A DNA stretch of 22,154 nucleotides from positions 1 to 22,154 of the forward strand of contig JBJMWW010000068.1 of the NCBI GenBank assembly GCA_045809945.1. Direction: 5' to 3'. The notes beneath the pieces are model-generated. The model was not told the DNA's origin. It saw nothing but the letters and a program-made list of their open reading frames with translations, and searched no databases. The position numbers and the translations under genes were made by a program. Below are positions 8,100 to 14,068 of this stretch, piece by piece. The stretch's first letter is position 1. Every line of letters begins with the position of its first letter. This stretch comes from CADDYX01 sp045809945. GTDB taxonomy: Bacteria > Verrucomicrobiota > Verrucomicrobiia > Chthoniobacterales > UBA10450.

Positions 8100-8678
8100 A
8101 TGAACTGGGCGAACCGACTTACGCTCAGCCGTCTCGCGCTCACCGTCCTTTTTGTCTGCGCTCTCAATTCCGAGTGGCGCTATGGGCGAACCACAGCGCT
8201 CGTCCTTTTCATCATTGCCGGCCTAACCGATTACTTCGATGGCGAAATCGCGCGTCGCTATCAGTTCGTCACCGCATTCGGCAAATTGATGGATCCTTTG
8301 GTCGACAAGATCATGATCGCGGCTGCATTCATCTCGCTCGTACCGCTGCGCGCCATTCCGGCATGGGTCGCCATCACGATTGTGGCGCGTGAATTTTTGA
8401 TTACAGGCTTGCGGCTGATTGCCAGCGCGAAAGGCCAGGTCCTGCCGGCTGAGCGGCTCGGGAAACACAAAACGTCGTGGCAGATCGTGACGGTGATCTT
8501 CTTTCTCGCGCTCTTATCGATCCGCGAGCTGCGTTACGCGAGCGGCGTCGATGAATGGTGGCGTCGCACCTGGGATGATGGCGGCAACGCGCTCGTCTTT
8601 ATCGCCGTCATGCTGACGCTCTATTCCGGGCTCGCCTACGCCTGGCGACACCGCGATCTGGTGGTAAACGAGCGATAG
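8100..8678 (+). CDS. pgsA: CDP-diacylglycerol--glycerol-3-phosphate 3-phosphatidyltransferase
   Basis: Integral membrane enzyme of 192 residues that makes phosphatidylglycerol phosphate from CDP-diacylglycerol and glycerol 3-phosphate. The CDP-alcohol phosphotransferase motif is complete, with D44, D47-G48, A51-R52, G61, D65 and D69. Several hydrophobic segments follow (around 33-42, 72-95, 128-142 and 165-182), consistent with the six-helix family fold. The N-terminus M-N-W-A-N-R-L-T-L-S-R is a typical PgsA beginning (N-x-L-T-x-x-R), which fixes the ATG at 8100. The gene shares a 71 bp divergent control region with gnd. The exact alcohol substrate is inferred from overall similarity; a phosphatidylserine or cardiolipin-type activity is less likely. 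Confidence 0.88.
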   Translation: MNWANRLTLSRLALTVLFVCALNSEWRYGRTTALVLFIIAGLTDYFDGEIARRYQFVTAFGKLMDPLVDKIMIAAAFISLVPLRAIPAWVAITIVAREFLITGLRLIASAKGQVLPAERLGKHKTSWQIVTVIFFLALLSIRELRYASGVDEWWRRTWDDGGNALVFIAVMLTLYSGLAYAWRHRDLVVNER

Positions 8679-8698
8679 CAGCCTCTGATCGAAACCAG

Positions 8699-8769
8699 AG
8701 CGGGTGAAGGGAATCGAACCCTCGTCAGTAGCTTGGAAGGCTACAGCTTTACCATTAAGCTACACCCGC
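8699..8769 (-). tRNA. tRNA-Gly(TCC)
   Basis: On the minus strand the acceptor GCGGGTG pairs with CACCCGC. The D-arm is GCTT-AATGGTA-AAGC, the anticodon stem GTAGC/GCTAC holds loop CTTCCAA with anticodon TCC, and the T-loop is TTCGATT. The discriminator is T and no CCA is encoded. The gene is 71 bases long. Confidence 0.95.
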
Positions 8770-8879
8770 GCAGGAAGAGCCAGTGCGGCTCGGGCTAAAG
8801 CTGGAGCGCACCATGTCAGCTGCCAAGCTGTTTTTCCAGCTGCGCTTGCGTTCATGCCTCCTGCAGCTAGCTCTTCGAT

Positions 8880-9602
8880 ATGCAGGTGACGAAACTTCTC
8901 GCAAGCATTGCCCTTGTTGCCGTTGCCGCTTCGGCCCGTGCCGATCTCACGATTGTGCAGGAGGTGCAAGGCGCGCCAGGTGCAAGTGGCCAGATGACGG
9001 TGAACGTCAAAGGCGACAGGGCACGGATCGATGCGTCGCCGAAGATGACAATGATCATCGACAGCAAAGCCGGCAGCATGATCAACATGATGAACGATCA
9101 GAAGAAGTTCATCCGCATGCCGTCCGATGCCATGCACGCCGCTGCGGGCCACCCGCAGAATTCTCCTTCGCCCGCTCCGAAGCTTACGCCGACCGAAAAT
9201 CACGAAAAGATTAACGGCTATGACACAACGGAATACGTTTTCGAAACTCCGCAGTACAAAGCGAGCTACTGGATCGCAACGAACTATCCTGATTCCGCCG
9301 CGATCATGACCGACCTGCAGCGCCTCTCAAATCAAGCCCTCGGACCCGCTAGCGGAGGCATGCCCAATTATCGCGATTTTCCCGGTATTCCGTTGCGGAC
9401 ACGGCTGACGATTGGCAAGGCACAAGTCGTGAGCACGGTGAAGAGCATCAGCCGCGATTCGCTGCCGGATTCGCTCTTCACGCCGCCGTCGGACTTCCAG
9501 GAAATCAAGATGGGCGACATGGCAAAGATGCTGGGTAAACCGGCGACCGCTCCTAAACCGGCCGACGCCCCCAAACCTGCCGCACCGCCGCCGAAGCCAT
9601 AA
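8880..9602 (+). CDS. Secreted DUF4412-like protein
   Basis: A 240-residue protein with a clear signal peptide (positive K5, hydrophobic run, A-S-A-R-A at about 18-22). The mature part has a beta-rich character, with segments such as M-T-V-N-V-K-G-D-R-A-R-I-D and Y-W-I-A-T-N-Y-P, that resembles DUF4412-type exported proteins. The function of these is not established. The last 25 residues are a proline-alanine-lysine tail (P-K-P-A-D-A-P-K-P-A-A-P), probably disordered. There is no clear Shine-Dalgarno before the ATG at 8880. The stop TAA (9600-9602) overlaps the start region of maf, so the two are probably co-transcribed. It is expected to be periplasmic or on the cell surface. The family call is by recognition only. 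Confidence 0.7.
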   Translation: MQVTKLLASIALVAVAASARADLTIVQEVQGAPGASGQMTVNVKGDRARIDASPKMTMIIDSKAGSMINMMNDQKKFIRMPSDAMHAAAGHPQNSPSPAPKLTPTENHEKINGYDTTEYVFETPQYKASYWIATNYPDSAAIMTDLQRLSNQALGPASGGMPNYRDFPGIPLRTRLTIGKAQVVSTVKSISRDSLPDSLFTPPSDFQEIKMGDMAKMLGKPATAPKPADAPKPAAPPPKP

Positions 9603-10243
9603 CGCGCCGTCTCATTCTTGCGTCAGGATCGCCGCGCCGCCGCGAGCTGTTGAGCGAGGCGGGTTTCAAATTCGAAGTCGTAGCGCCTGACGTAGCCGAG
9701 CTCAGTGGGCCGGCTTTGACCGCTTGCGAGCTGACGCAATGCAATGCCATGCGCAAAGGCAGGGCGTTGCGTTCCGCCCGGGATGTTGTGCTTGCAGCCG
9801 ACACCGTCGTCGCGATCGACGATCGCGTGCTTGGCAAACCAGCCGACATGCGCGCCGCGCGGCAGTACTTGCGTCAGCTGAGTGGTCGAACGCACCAGGT
9901 CTATTCGTCAATCTTCGTCGCGGACCCGATACGCGAACGAATTAGGTCCGAGTTGTCACACGTCACATTTCGCACGCTCAGTGACAACGACATCACAGCC
10001 TACTTCGGCAAAGTGAATCCGCTGGACAAAGCCGGCGCTTACGCTGCGCAGGGTCACGGCGTTGAGATTATTGAACGAATCGATGGCTCCTACACCAACG
10101 TCGTAGGACTTCCGATGGAGCGGACGATCGAGTTGTTGCGCGAGTTCGGAATCGTCAGCGCGTTTCGGCCGGTTCCGGTTCCGCAATTCGAACCTCGTGA
10201 TGGCGCTCCCGCTTCAGCACACGGTAAAGGAACCAGACGATGA
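9599..10243 (+). CDS. maf: Maf nucleoside triphosphate pyrophosphatase (start codon abnormal)
   Basis: Maf/YhdE-type pyrophosphatase, likely acting on dTTP/UTP or modified nucleotides to keep them out of nucleic acids. Conserved features: the N-terminal L-A-S-G-S-P-R-R motif, A-A-D-T-V-V with G-K-P, and D-K-A-G-A-Y-A-A-Q-G followed by I-D-G-S-Y-T-N-V-V-G-L-P-M. The conserved sequence begins at about 9605, but the only standard start codon is a TTG at 9650, which would delete the essential S-G-S-P-R-R motif. Between the in-frame stop at 9554 and 9650 there is no ATG, GTG or TTG. The best candidate is ATA at 9599, overlapping the preceding TAA as ATAA; ATT at 9614 is another option. The last ~28 residues are unlike Maf and run antisense over the end of the DUF2127 gene. 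Confidence 0.85.
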   Translation: MTRRLILASGSPRRRELLSEAGFKFEVVAPDVAELSGPALTACELTQCNAMRKGRALRSARDVVLAADTVVAIDDRVLGKPADMRAARQYLRQLSGRTHQVYSSIFVADPIRERIRSELSHVTFRTLSDNDITAYFGKVNPLDKAGAYAAQGHGVEIIERIDGSYTNVVGLPMERTIELLREFGIVSAFRPVPVPQFEPRDGAPASAHGKGTRR

Positions 10244-10691
10244 AACAATTCGCCGCGACGATGACAAACCCGGCAATGCTCGGTCGGTGCAGCACGTGCC
10301 TGACCTCGAGCGGAATGAGCGATGCGGTTGCGAAAATCATGAAAAATTCCGCCCAGCGTTTCTGCAAATACACGCCGATCCCTTCGGTCAGGAGCACAGC
10401 TGCATAAAAGAAGGCGAGCATTCCGGTCGCGCGGATGTGACCGCCGGCCAACCATTCCTGCAACCAGTTCAGCAACATCTTGATCGGTTTGCTGTGCGAC
10501 AGGAGGATCTCGTCGTCTGCCCAATCGGAAACAGCGTCGAGCCATCGCGTGCGCGCGTTCAAGACGAGAAGCGACACGCCCAGTGTGACGAGCAGTACGC
10601 CTTTAAAGATTTTGAAAACCGCGATCAGCTTGAGGTAGCGGACGCGGTTCCGCTCCTGCAAAATCCGCGGACCGTCAGGGGAACGGCTCAT
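10155..10691 (-). CDS. DUF2127-like small membrane protein
   Basis: 178 residues with about four hydrophobic segments (near residues 20-42, 85-105, 110-130 and 135-158). The opening Y-L-K-L-I-A-V-F-K-I-F-K-G is characteristic of DUF2127 membrane proteins, whose function is unknown. The C-terminus is charged. The ATG at 10691 (M-S-R-S-P-D-G-P) is chosen because the longer open frame, to 11135, runs antisense through the VOC gene and through the repeat at 10724-10796. It lies downstream of the VOC gene on the same strand, separated by that repeat. Its 3' end overlaps the 3' end of maf on the other strand by 89 bases. Confidence 0.78.
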   Translation of the reverse strand: MSRSPDGPRILQERNRVRYLKLIAVFKIFKGVLLVTLGVSLLVLNARTRWLDAVSDWADDEILLSHSKPIKMLLNWLQEWLAGGHIRATGMLAFFYAAVLLTEGIGVYLQKRWAEFFMIFATASLIPLEVRHVLHRPSIAGFVIVAANCFIVWFLYRVLKRERHHEVRIAEPEPAETR

Positions 10692-10723
10692 CTCAGCGCG
10701 TTTTGCGTTTGCGACGACGGATA

Positions 10724-10796
10724 TGTCATTCCGAGCGCAATCGAGGAATCTCCGTCGAGCGAATACGAGGATGTCTCGACTGCGCTCGACATGACA
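10724..10796. repeat. Type A palindromic dispersed repeat
   Basis: Left end TGTCATTCCGAGCGCAATCG and right end the complement of TGTCATGTCGAGCGCAGTCG; 73 bp overall. It sits between the VOC and DUF2127 genes, which are on the same strand, with no coding disruption. Confidence 0.9.
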
Positions 10797-10815
10797 CAAT
10801 CGTATCCTAAACAGT

Positions 10816-11220
10816 TCATTCAGCGCGAATCTGTCGCTCGCGACAGCAGACCTCGAGCTTGTTGCCATCCGGATCTTCGAAAAAGACCGCGTAATAACCC
10901 GGCGTGTATTCCGTCCAAATCTGCGGACCTTCGATGTGACTAGCGCCGGCACGCCGAACGACCTCTGCAACCTCATCGACTTGTGCCTGTGTGTCGGCCC
11001 AGAACGCGATGCGCGATTCGTTAGGCTGATGATTCGGGTCTTCCGTGAAACCGAAGAACTCACGCGGTTTATTGTCTGGTTCCGGCACTTGAAACGCGCC
11101 CCACACATCGCCGCTCTCGTCCTTGCTGAACCCAAGCGCCGGCAGTAACGCGGCGTAAAACTTCTGCGCCACCGCGCGGTTTTTCACCCGCAAATCGATG
11201 TGATCGAAGTATCGCGTCAT
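10816..11220 (-). CDS. VOC (glyoxalase/bleomycin resistance) family protein
   Basis: A 134-residue single-module vicinal oxygen chelate protein. It begins with F-D-H-I-D-L-R-V-K, whose histidine is the first likely metal ligand, and ends with the family signature Y-Y-A-V-F-F-E-D-P-D-G-N-K-L-E-V with the late glutamate ligand. The middle part, R-I-A-F-W-A-D-T, fits the second beta-alpha unit. Such proteins are metal-dependent lyases, isomerases, dioxygenases or antibiotic-binding proteins; the substrate cannot be read from the sequence. The ATG at 11220 overlaps the TGA of the upstream DUF3052 gene as ATGA, so translation is probably coupled. Confidence 0.87.
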   Translation of the reverse strand: MTRYFDHIDLRVKNRAVAQKFYAALLPALGFSKDESGDVWGAFQVPEPDNKPREFFGFTEDPNHQPNESRIAFWADTQAQVDEVAEVVRRAGASHIEGPQIWTEYTPGYYAVFFEDPDGNKLEVCCRERQIRAE

Positions 11221-11630
11221 TTCGCAGCGGCGCGCTTCGTTCGTCGCACCATCAGCTTCAAGCCTGACCACGTTTCGTCGACCGCGCAAACTTTGACGTC
11301 CACAAACCCGAGGGGCAGCGCTTCGGCGCGAATGACATCTTCGGTCACATCGGTCGGCAGGCCGGATGATTTCTTTGGCCACGAAATCCAGAGGGTGCCG
11401 GCGTCGAGCGACGTGCGAAGTCGGTTGAGATGACGCGTCAACTCGGCCCGCCTTCCGGTGAAGAGATGAACAAAGCGAACGCCCTCGTTTACTTTCGAAT
11501 TGATCTGCGCGCCGTTCGGGAGGCCGGCGAGCAACTGCGCGTAATTTTTCGGCGCGTTGATCGCCACGATCTGTTCTCCGGGCTTGATTCCAAGTTTGCG
11601 CACCAGCGGAGTTCCGGAGTAGCCAGCCAT
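11217..11630 (-). CDS. DUF3052-like protein
   Basis: 137 residues. The start M-A-G-Y-S-G-T-P-L-V-R-K-L-G-I-K-P-G and the later L-W-I-S-W-P-K-K-S-S-G (about 91-101) are typical of DUF3052, a small cytoplasmic family of unknown function. The end is basic. The ATG at 11630 is preferred over the much longer open frame reaching 11945, which only shadows the divergent membrane-fusion gene; GAAGGTGA lies just upstream as a plausible ribosome site. It overlaps the downstream VOC gene by four bases (ATGA), suggesting a two-gene operon. The 48 bases to the divergent gene at 11679 must hold both promoters. Confidence 0.8.
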   Translation of the reverse strand: MAGYSGTPLVRKLGIKPGEQIVAINAPKNYAQLLAGLPNGAQINSKVNEGVRFVHLFTGRRAELTRHLNRLRTSLDAGTLWISWPKKSSGLPTDVTEDVIRAEALPLGFVDVKVCAVDETWSGLKLMVRRTKRAAAK

Positions 11631-11678
11631 CGCGTCACCTTCGACTTCTCGGCGCGTTATCGCTAAGCTTGCCGCGTT

Positions 11679-12536
11679 TTGCAAATTTCGACCGTTCTGC
11701 GACCAGTCATCGCGCTCGTATTCGCGGCGGCACTCATCGGCTGTCGCCCCGATCCCAATACCGTCTCCGGCACGATCGAAGTCGACGAGGTGCATGTTGG
11801 ACCGCGAATGGGCGGGCGAGTCGAAAAGATATTCGCGCAGGAAGGCGATCAATTGCACGCCGGCCAGCCGATCGCACAGCTCGATGCCGAAGAGCTGAAA
11901 GCGCGCCGCGATCTCGCAGCCGCCCAAATCAATACTGCGCAGCACGATGCCGATTCGCAGGAAGCGCAGCTTGAATTTTTGCGCGACGATTCACGGCGGC
12001 AACAGGACTTGCTGCGGCGCCGCGTGGTCTCACCGACGGACGCCGAAAAAGCCGACACCGCGGCACGCGCGCAGGAGAAAAACCTCGAAGCGGCCAAGAT
12101 GCGTGTCACTCAGGCGCGCGCCCAATTGGCCGACATAGACTCGCAGCTCGGCGAGATGCAGGTCACCGCGCCCGGAGATTCAGTGCTCGAAATCCTGAGC
12201 GTGAAAGTCGGCGATGTCCTTCCCGCGAATCGCGAAGTTGCGACCCTGCTTCTGCCGCAGCACCTCTGGGTTCGGGTTTATGTTCCCGAGCCGTGGGTGG
12301 GCAAGATCCACCTTCGCGATCAGGTGCGAGTACACGTCGATTCATTTCCGCACGAAGAATTCAGCGGCAGCGTCGAGCAAATCAATCGCCAGGCCGAATT
12401 CACGCCGCGCAATGTGCAGACGGTCTCGGATCGGATTCGCCAGGTCTTCGGCGTGAAGGTGCGCCTCGATAATCGCGACGACAAACTGCGCGCCGGCATG
12501 TCGGCTGACGTCTACTTCCCGAACGTGGAAAAATGA
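11679..12536 (+). CDS. HlyD/YbhG-type membrane fusion lipoprotein of an ABC exporter
   Basis: A 285-residue periplasmic adaptor. The signal segment ends with L-I-G-C, a lipobox with C22, so it is probably a lipoprotein. A split biotinyl-lipoyl domain follows (V-S-G-T-I-E-V-D-E-V-H-V near the start and the matching L-E-I-L-S-V-K-V-G-D-V-L-P later). Between the halves lies a long alanine/glutamine/arginine-rich coiled-coil hairpin (about 75-155). A beta-barrel part (L-W-V-R-V-Y-V-P-E) and the final L-R-A-G-M-S-A-D-V-Y-F complete the fold. The start is TTG at 11679; no ATG is available at a suitable place. It is followed by an ABC ATPase and a permease, so it likely bridges these to the outer membrane or periplasm. 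The order matches YbhG-YbhF-YbhS-type drug or lipid exporters. Confidence 0.88.
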   Translation: MQISTVLRPVIALVFAAALIGCRPDPNTVSGTIEVDEVHVGPRMGGRVEKIFAQEGDQLHAGQPIAQLDAEELKARRDLAAAQINTAQHDADSQEAQLEFLRDDSRRQQDLLRRRVVSPTDAEKADTAARAQEKNLEAAKMRVTQARAQLADIDSQLGEMQVTAPGDSVLEILSVKVGDVLPANREVATLLLPQHLWVRVYVPEPWVGKIHLRDQVRVHVDSFPHEEFSGSVEQINRQAEFTPRNVQTVSDRIRQVFGVKVRLDNRDDKLRAGMSADVYFPNVEK

Positions 12537-12544
12537 AAACTGCG

Positions 12545-12574
12545 GTCATCCCGAACGAAGTGAGGGACCTCGCA
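12545..12574. repeat. Solitary type B repeat arm
   Basis: GTCATCCCGAACGAAGTGAG followed by GGACCTCGCA is a left arm of the same element that brackets the GIY-YIG cassettes. No matching right arm is visible before the type A repeat that starts at 12643, so this is half an element or one broken by a later event. Confidence 0.85.
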
Positions 12575-12642
12575 AGCGTCCGAGTTGGCTGTGCGTTCAT
12601 CACTCGTTTTCGAACGTCTCTAAGATCCCCGAGCGCCGCTTC

Positions 12643-12726
12643 TGTCATTCCGAGCAACGTCGAGGAATCTCCGAAGATTGCGCTGCGAAGTGACACGAAG
12701 ATGTCTCGACTTCGCTCGACATGACA
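12643..12726. repeat. Type A palindromic dispersed repeat upstream of the ABC ATPase
   Basis: 84 bp with left end TGTCATTCCGAGCAACGTCG and right end the complement of TGTCATGTCGAGCGAAGTCG. Its last six bases, ATGACA, contain the ATG that opens the ATPase reading frame at 12721. Confidence 0.9.
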
Positions 12727-13692
12727 GAATCAAGCGATCCAATGATCGAATGCGATGCGCTGACGAAGCGCTTCGGCAACTTCACGGCGGTCGATCACGT
12801 CAGCTTCAGTGTCGGCAGAGGCTCGATCTTCGGATTCCTCGGACCGAACGGTTCCGGTAAATCAACCGTCATTCGGATGCTTTGCGGAATTCTCGAGCCG
12901 AGCGACGGCACCGCGACAATTGCCGGGCACGATGTCCGCCGCGAGGGCGAGGCGATCAAGGAACTGATCGGCTACATGTCCCAGAAGTTTTCGTTGTACG
13001 ACGAATTAACGGTCGATGAGAACCTGACCTTTTCGGGAAAGCTCTACGGATTGAACGGCGGCGCATTGCGCAAACGCCGCGACGAGCTCATTGCGACCAC
13101 GCATCTCGAGCCATATCTCGACCGCCGCGCCGCGCAGCTGTCCGGCGGCTGGCGTCAGCGTCTCGCGATGGCCTGCGCGCTCATGCACGAGCCGACCGTG
13201 CTATTTCTCGACGAGCCCACAGCCGGCATCGATCCGGTAGCGCGGCGCGAGCTCTGGGATCTGCTTTTCGAATTCGCAGGGCAGGGGATGACGCTTTTCG
13301 TCACGACCCATTACATGGACGAAGCGGAGCGGTGCGATCACGTCGGCTACATTTACATGTCGAAGTTGATTGTCTGCGGTGAGCCGGATGAACTCAAAGC
13401 GTTGCCGGACGTGAGCCCCGCCGGGACGCGGCGACTCGACGTAACCTCCGATCACGTCACGCGCGCGTTGCAGGCGATGCGTGAGATGCCCGGCGTCCAT
13501 AGCGCGACGGTCTTTGGGCAGTCGATGCACCTGCTCGTCGATGAAAATATTCGCCAGGCCGAGATCGAACAGAAGCTGCGCGGTGTCGGAATCGGCAATG
13601 TCGCGGTCCACGAAATCGGACCGTCCCTCGAAGATGTTTTTGTGACGCTGACCGCGACGCACGCGCAGGGAAATGAGAAGAAGGCGGCCTAA
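12721..13692 (+). CDS. ABC-2 type exporter ATP-binding protein
   Basis: A 323-residue ATPase subunit. Walker A G-P-N-G-S-G-K-S-T (41-49), Q-loop Q88, signature L-S-G-G-W-R-Q (140-146), Walker B V-L-F-L-D-E (160-165) and the switch histidine H197 in T-T-H-Y-M-D-E are all present. A C-terminal regulatory extension of about 100 residues follows, as in drug or Na+ exporters of the YbhF/NatA kind. Two starts are possible. The ATG at 12721 lies in the last bases of a palindromic repeat, while the ATG at 12742 (M-I-E-C-D-A-L-T-K-R-F-G) gives the usual family N-terminus. Neither has a clear ribosome site, so residues 1-7 are uncertain. It works with the adaptor upstream and the permease at 14069, from which it is now separated by a GIY-YIG cassette. 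Confidence 0.92.
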   Translation: MTESSDPMIECDALTKRFGNFTAVDHVSFSVGRGSIFGFLGPNGSGKSTVIRMLCGILEPSDGTATIAGHDVRREGEAIKELIGYMSQKFSLYDELTVDENLTFSGKLYGLNGGALRKRRDELIATTHLEPYLDRRAAQLSGGWRQRLAMACALMHEPTVLFLDEPTAGIDPVARRELWDLLFEFAGQGMTLFVTTHYMDEAERCDHVGYIYMSKLIVCGEPDELKALPDVSPAGTRRLDVTSDHVTRALQAMREMPGVHSATVFGQSMHLLVDENIRQAEIEQKLRGVGIGNVAVHEIGPSLEDVFVTLTATHAQGNEKKAA

Positions 13693-13695
13693 CAT

Positions 13696-14053
13696 GTCAT
13701 CCCGAGCGCAGCGAGGGACCTCGCAACCGAAGTGAAAGCGTTCTTCGTCTATATGATGACCAATCGCAGCAAGGTCGTTCTGTATACCGGCGTTACGAAT
13801 AGCCTGGAGCGTCGCGTGTCAGAGCACCAACGCGGCGAGATCAAAGGTTTCACTGAAAAGTACAAGCTCGATCGCCTCGTCTACTATGAGAGCTATGATG
13901 ATCCGCGCGATGCGATCGCGCGGGAGAAGGAGATCAAAGGCTGGCGTCGCGCGAAAAAGAACGCACTCGTGGTAACCAAGAACCCGCGTTGGATTGATTT
14001 GTCACCGCAACTTTTCGGCCATTTGCGAGGTCCCTCGCTTCGCTCGGGATGAC
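13696..14053 (+). mobile_element. GIY-YIG nuclease cassette, copy 1, with 30 bp inverted arms
   Basis: A 358 bp unit. Left arm 13696-13725 begins GTCATCCCGAGCGCAGCGAG; right arm 14024-14053 is its inverted copy with one mismatch over 30 bases. Each arm also contains an inner palindrome, GCGAGGGACCTCGC. Between the arms lies one nuclease gene and almost nothing else. The unit starts four bases after the ATPase stop and ends 15 bases before the permease start. No target-site duplication is evident. Confidence 0.85.
13732..14052 (+). CDS. GIY-YIG nuclease, copy 1 (reads into the right repeat arm)
   Basis: A 106-residue single-domain GIY-YIG nuclease. Motif elements: F-V-Y-M-M with Y7, L-Y-T-G with Y18, a following basic pair R27-R28, E31-H32, the R-E-K-E-I-K-G-W helix (64-71) carrying the likely metal-binding glutamate, and K-N-P-R-W (83-87). 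All expected catalytic positions look intact. The start is GTG at 13732, seven bases after the left arm. The stop comes from the far end of the right arm, so the last eight residues (R-G-P-S-L-R-S-G) are translated repeat; copy 2 stops at the arm edge instead. It is about 90 percent identical in DNA to copy 2, with mostly synonymous changes. It is embedded between the exporter ATPase and permease genes and is unrelated to export. It might cut or nick its own arms; this is inference. Confidence 0.88.
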   Translation: MKAFFVYMMTNRSKVVLYTGVTNSLERRVSEHQRGEIKGFTEKYKLDRLVYYESYDDPRDAIAREKEIKGWRRAKKNALVVTKNPRWIDLSPQLFGHLRGPSLRSG

Positions 14054-14068
14054 CGCATTTTCGCCACG

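Noticed and set aside
7216..8103. A 295-codon plus-strand open frame opposite gnd
   Set aside because: It is the mirror of a highly conserved gene in GC-rich DNA, has no recognisable motif, and would overlap gnd completely.
10692..11135. Long N-terminal extension of the DUF2127 gene
   Set aside because: It runs through a type A repeat and antisense through the VOC gene.
11631..11945. Longer start for the DUF3052 gene up to 11945
   Set aside because: The extra residues are antisense to the lipoprotein adaptor gene, and the family begins at M-A-G-Y-S-G.
13994..14068. N-terminal extension of the permease from 13994
   Set aside because: It consists of nuclease-gene and right-arm sequence read in another frame; the family N-terminus starts at 14069.
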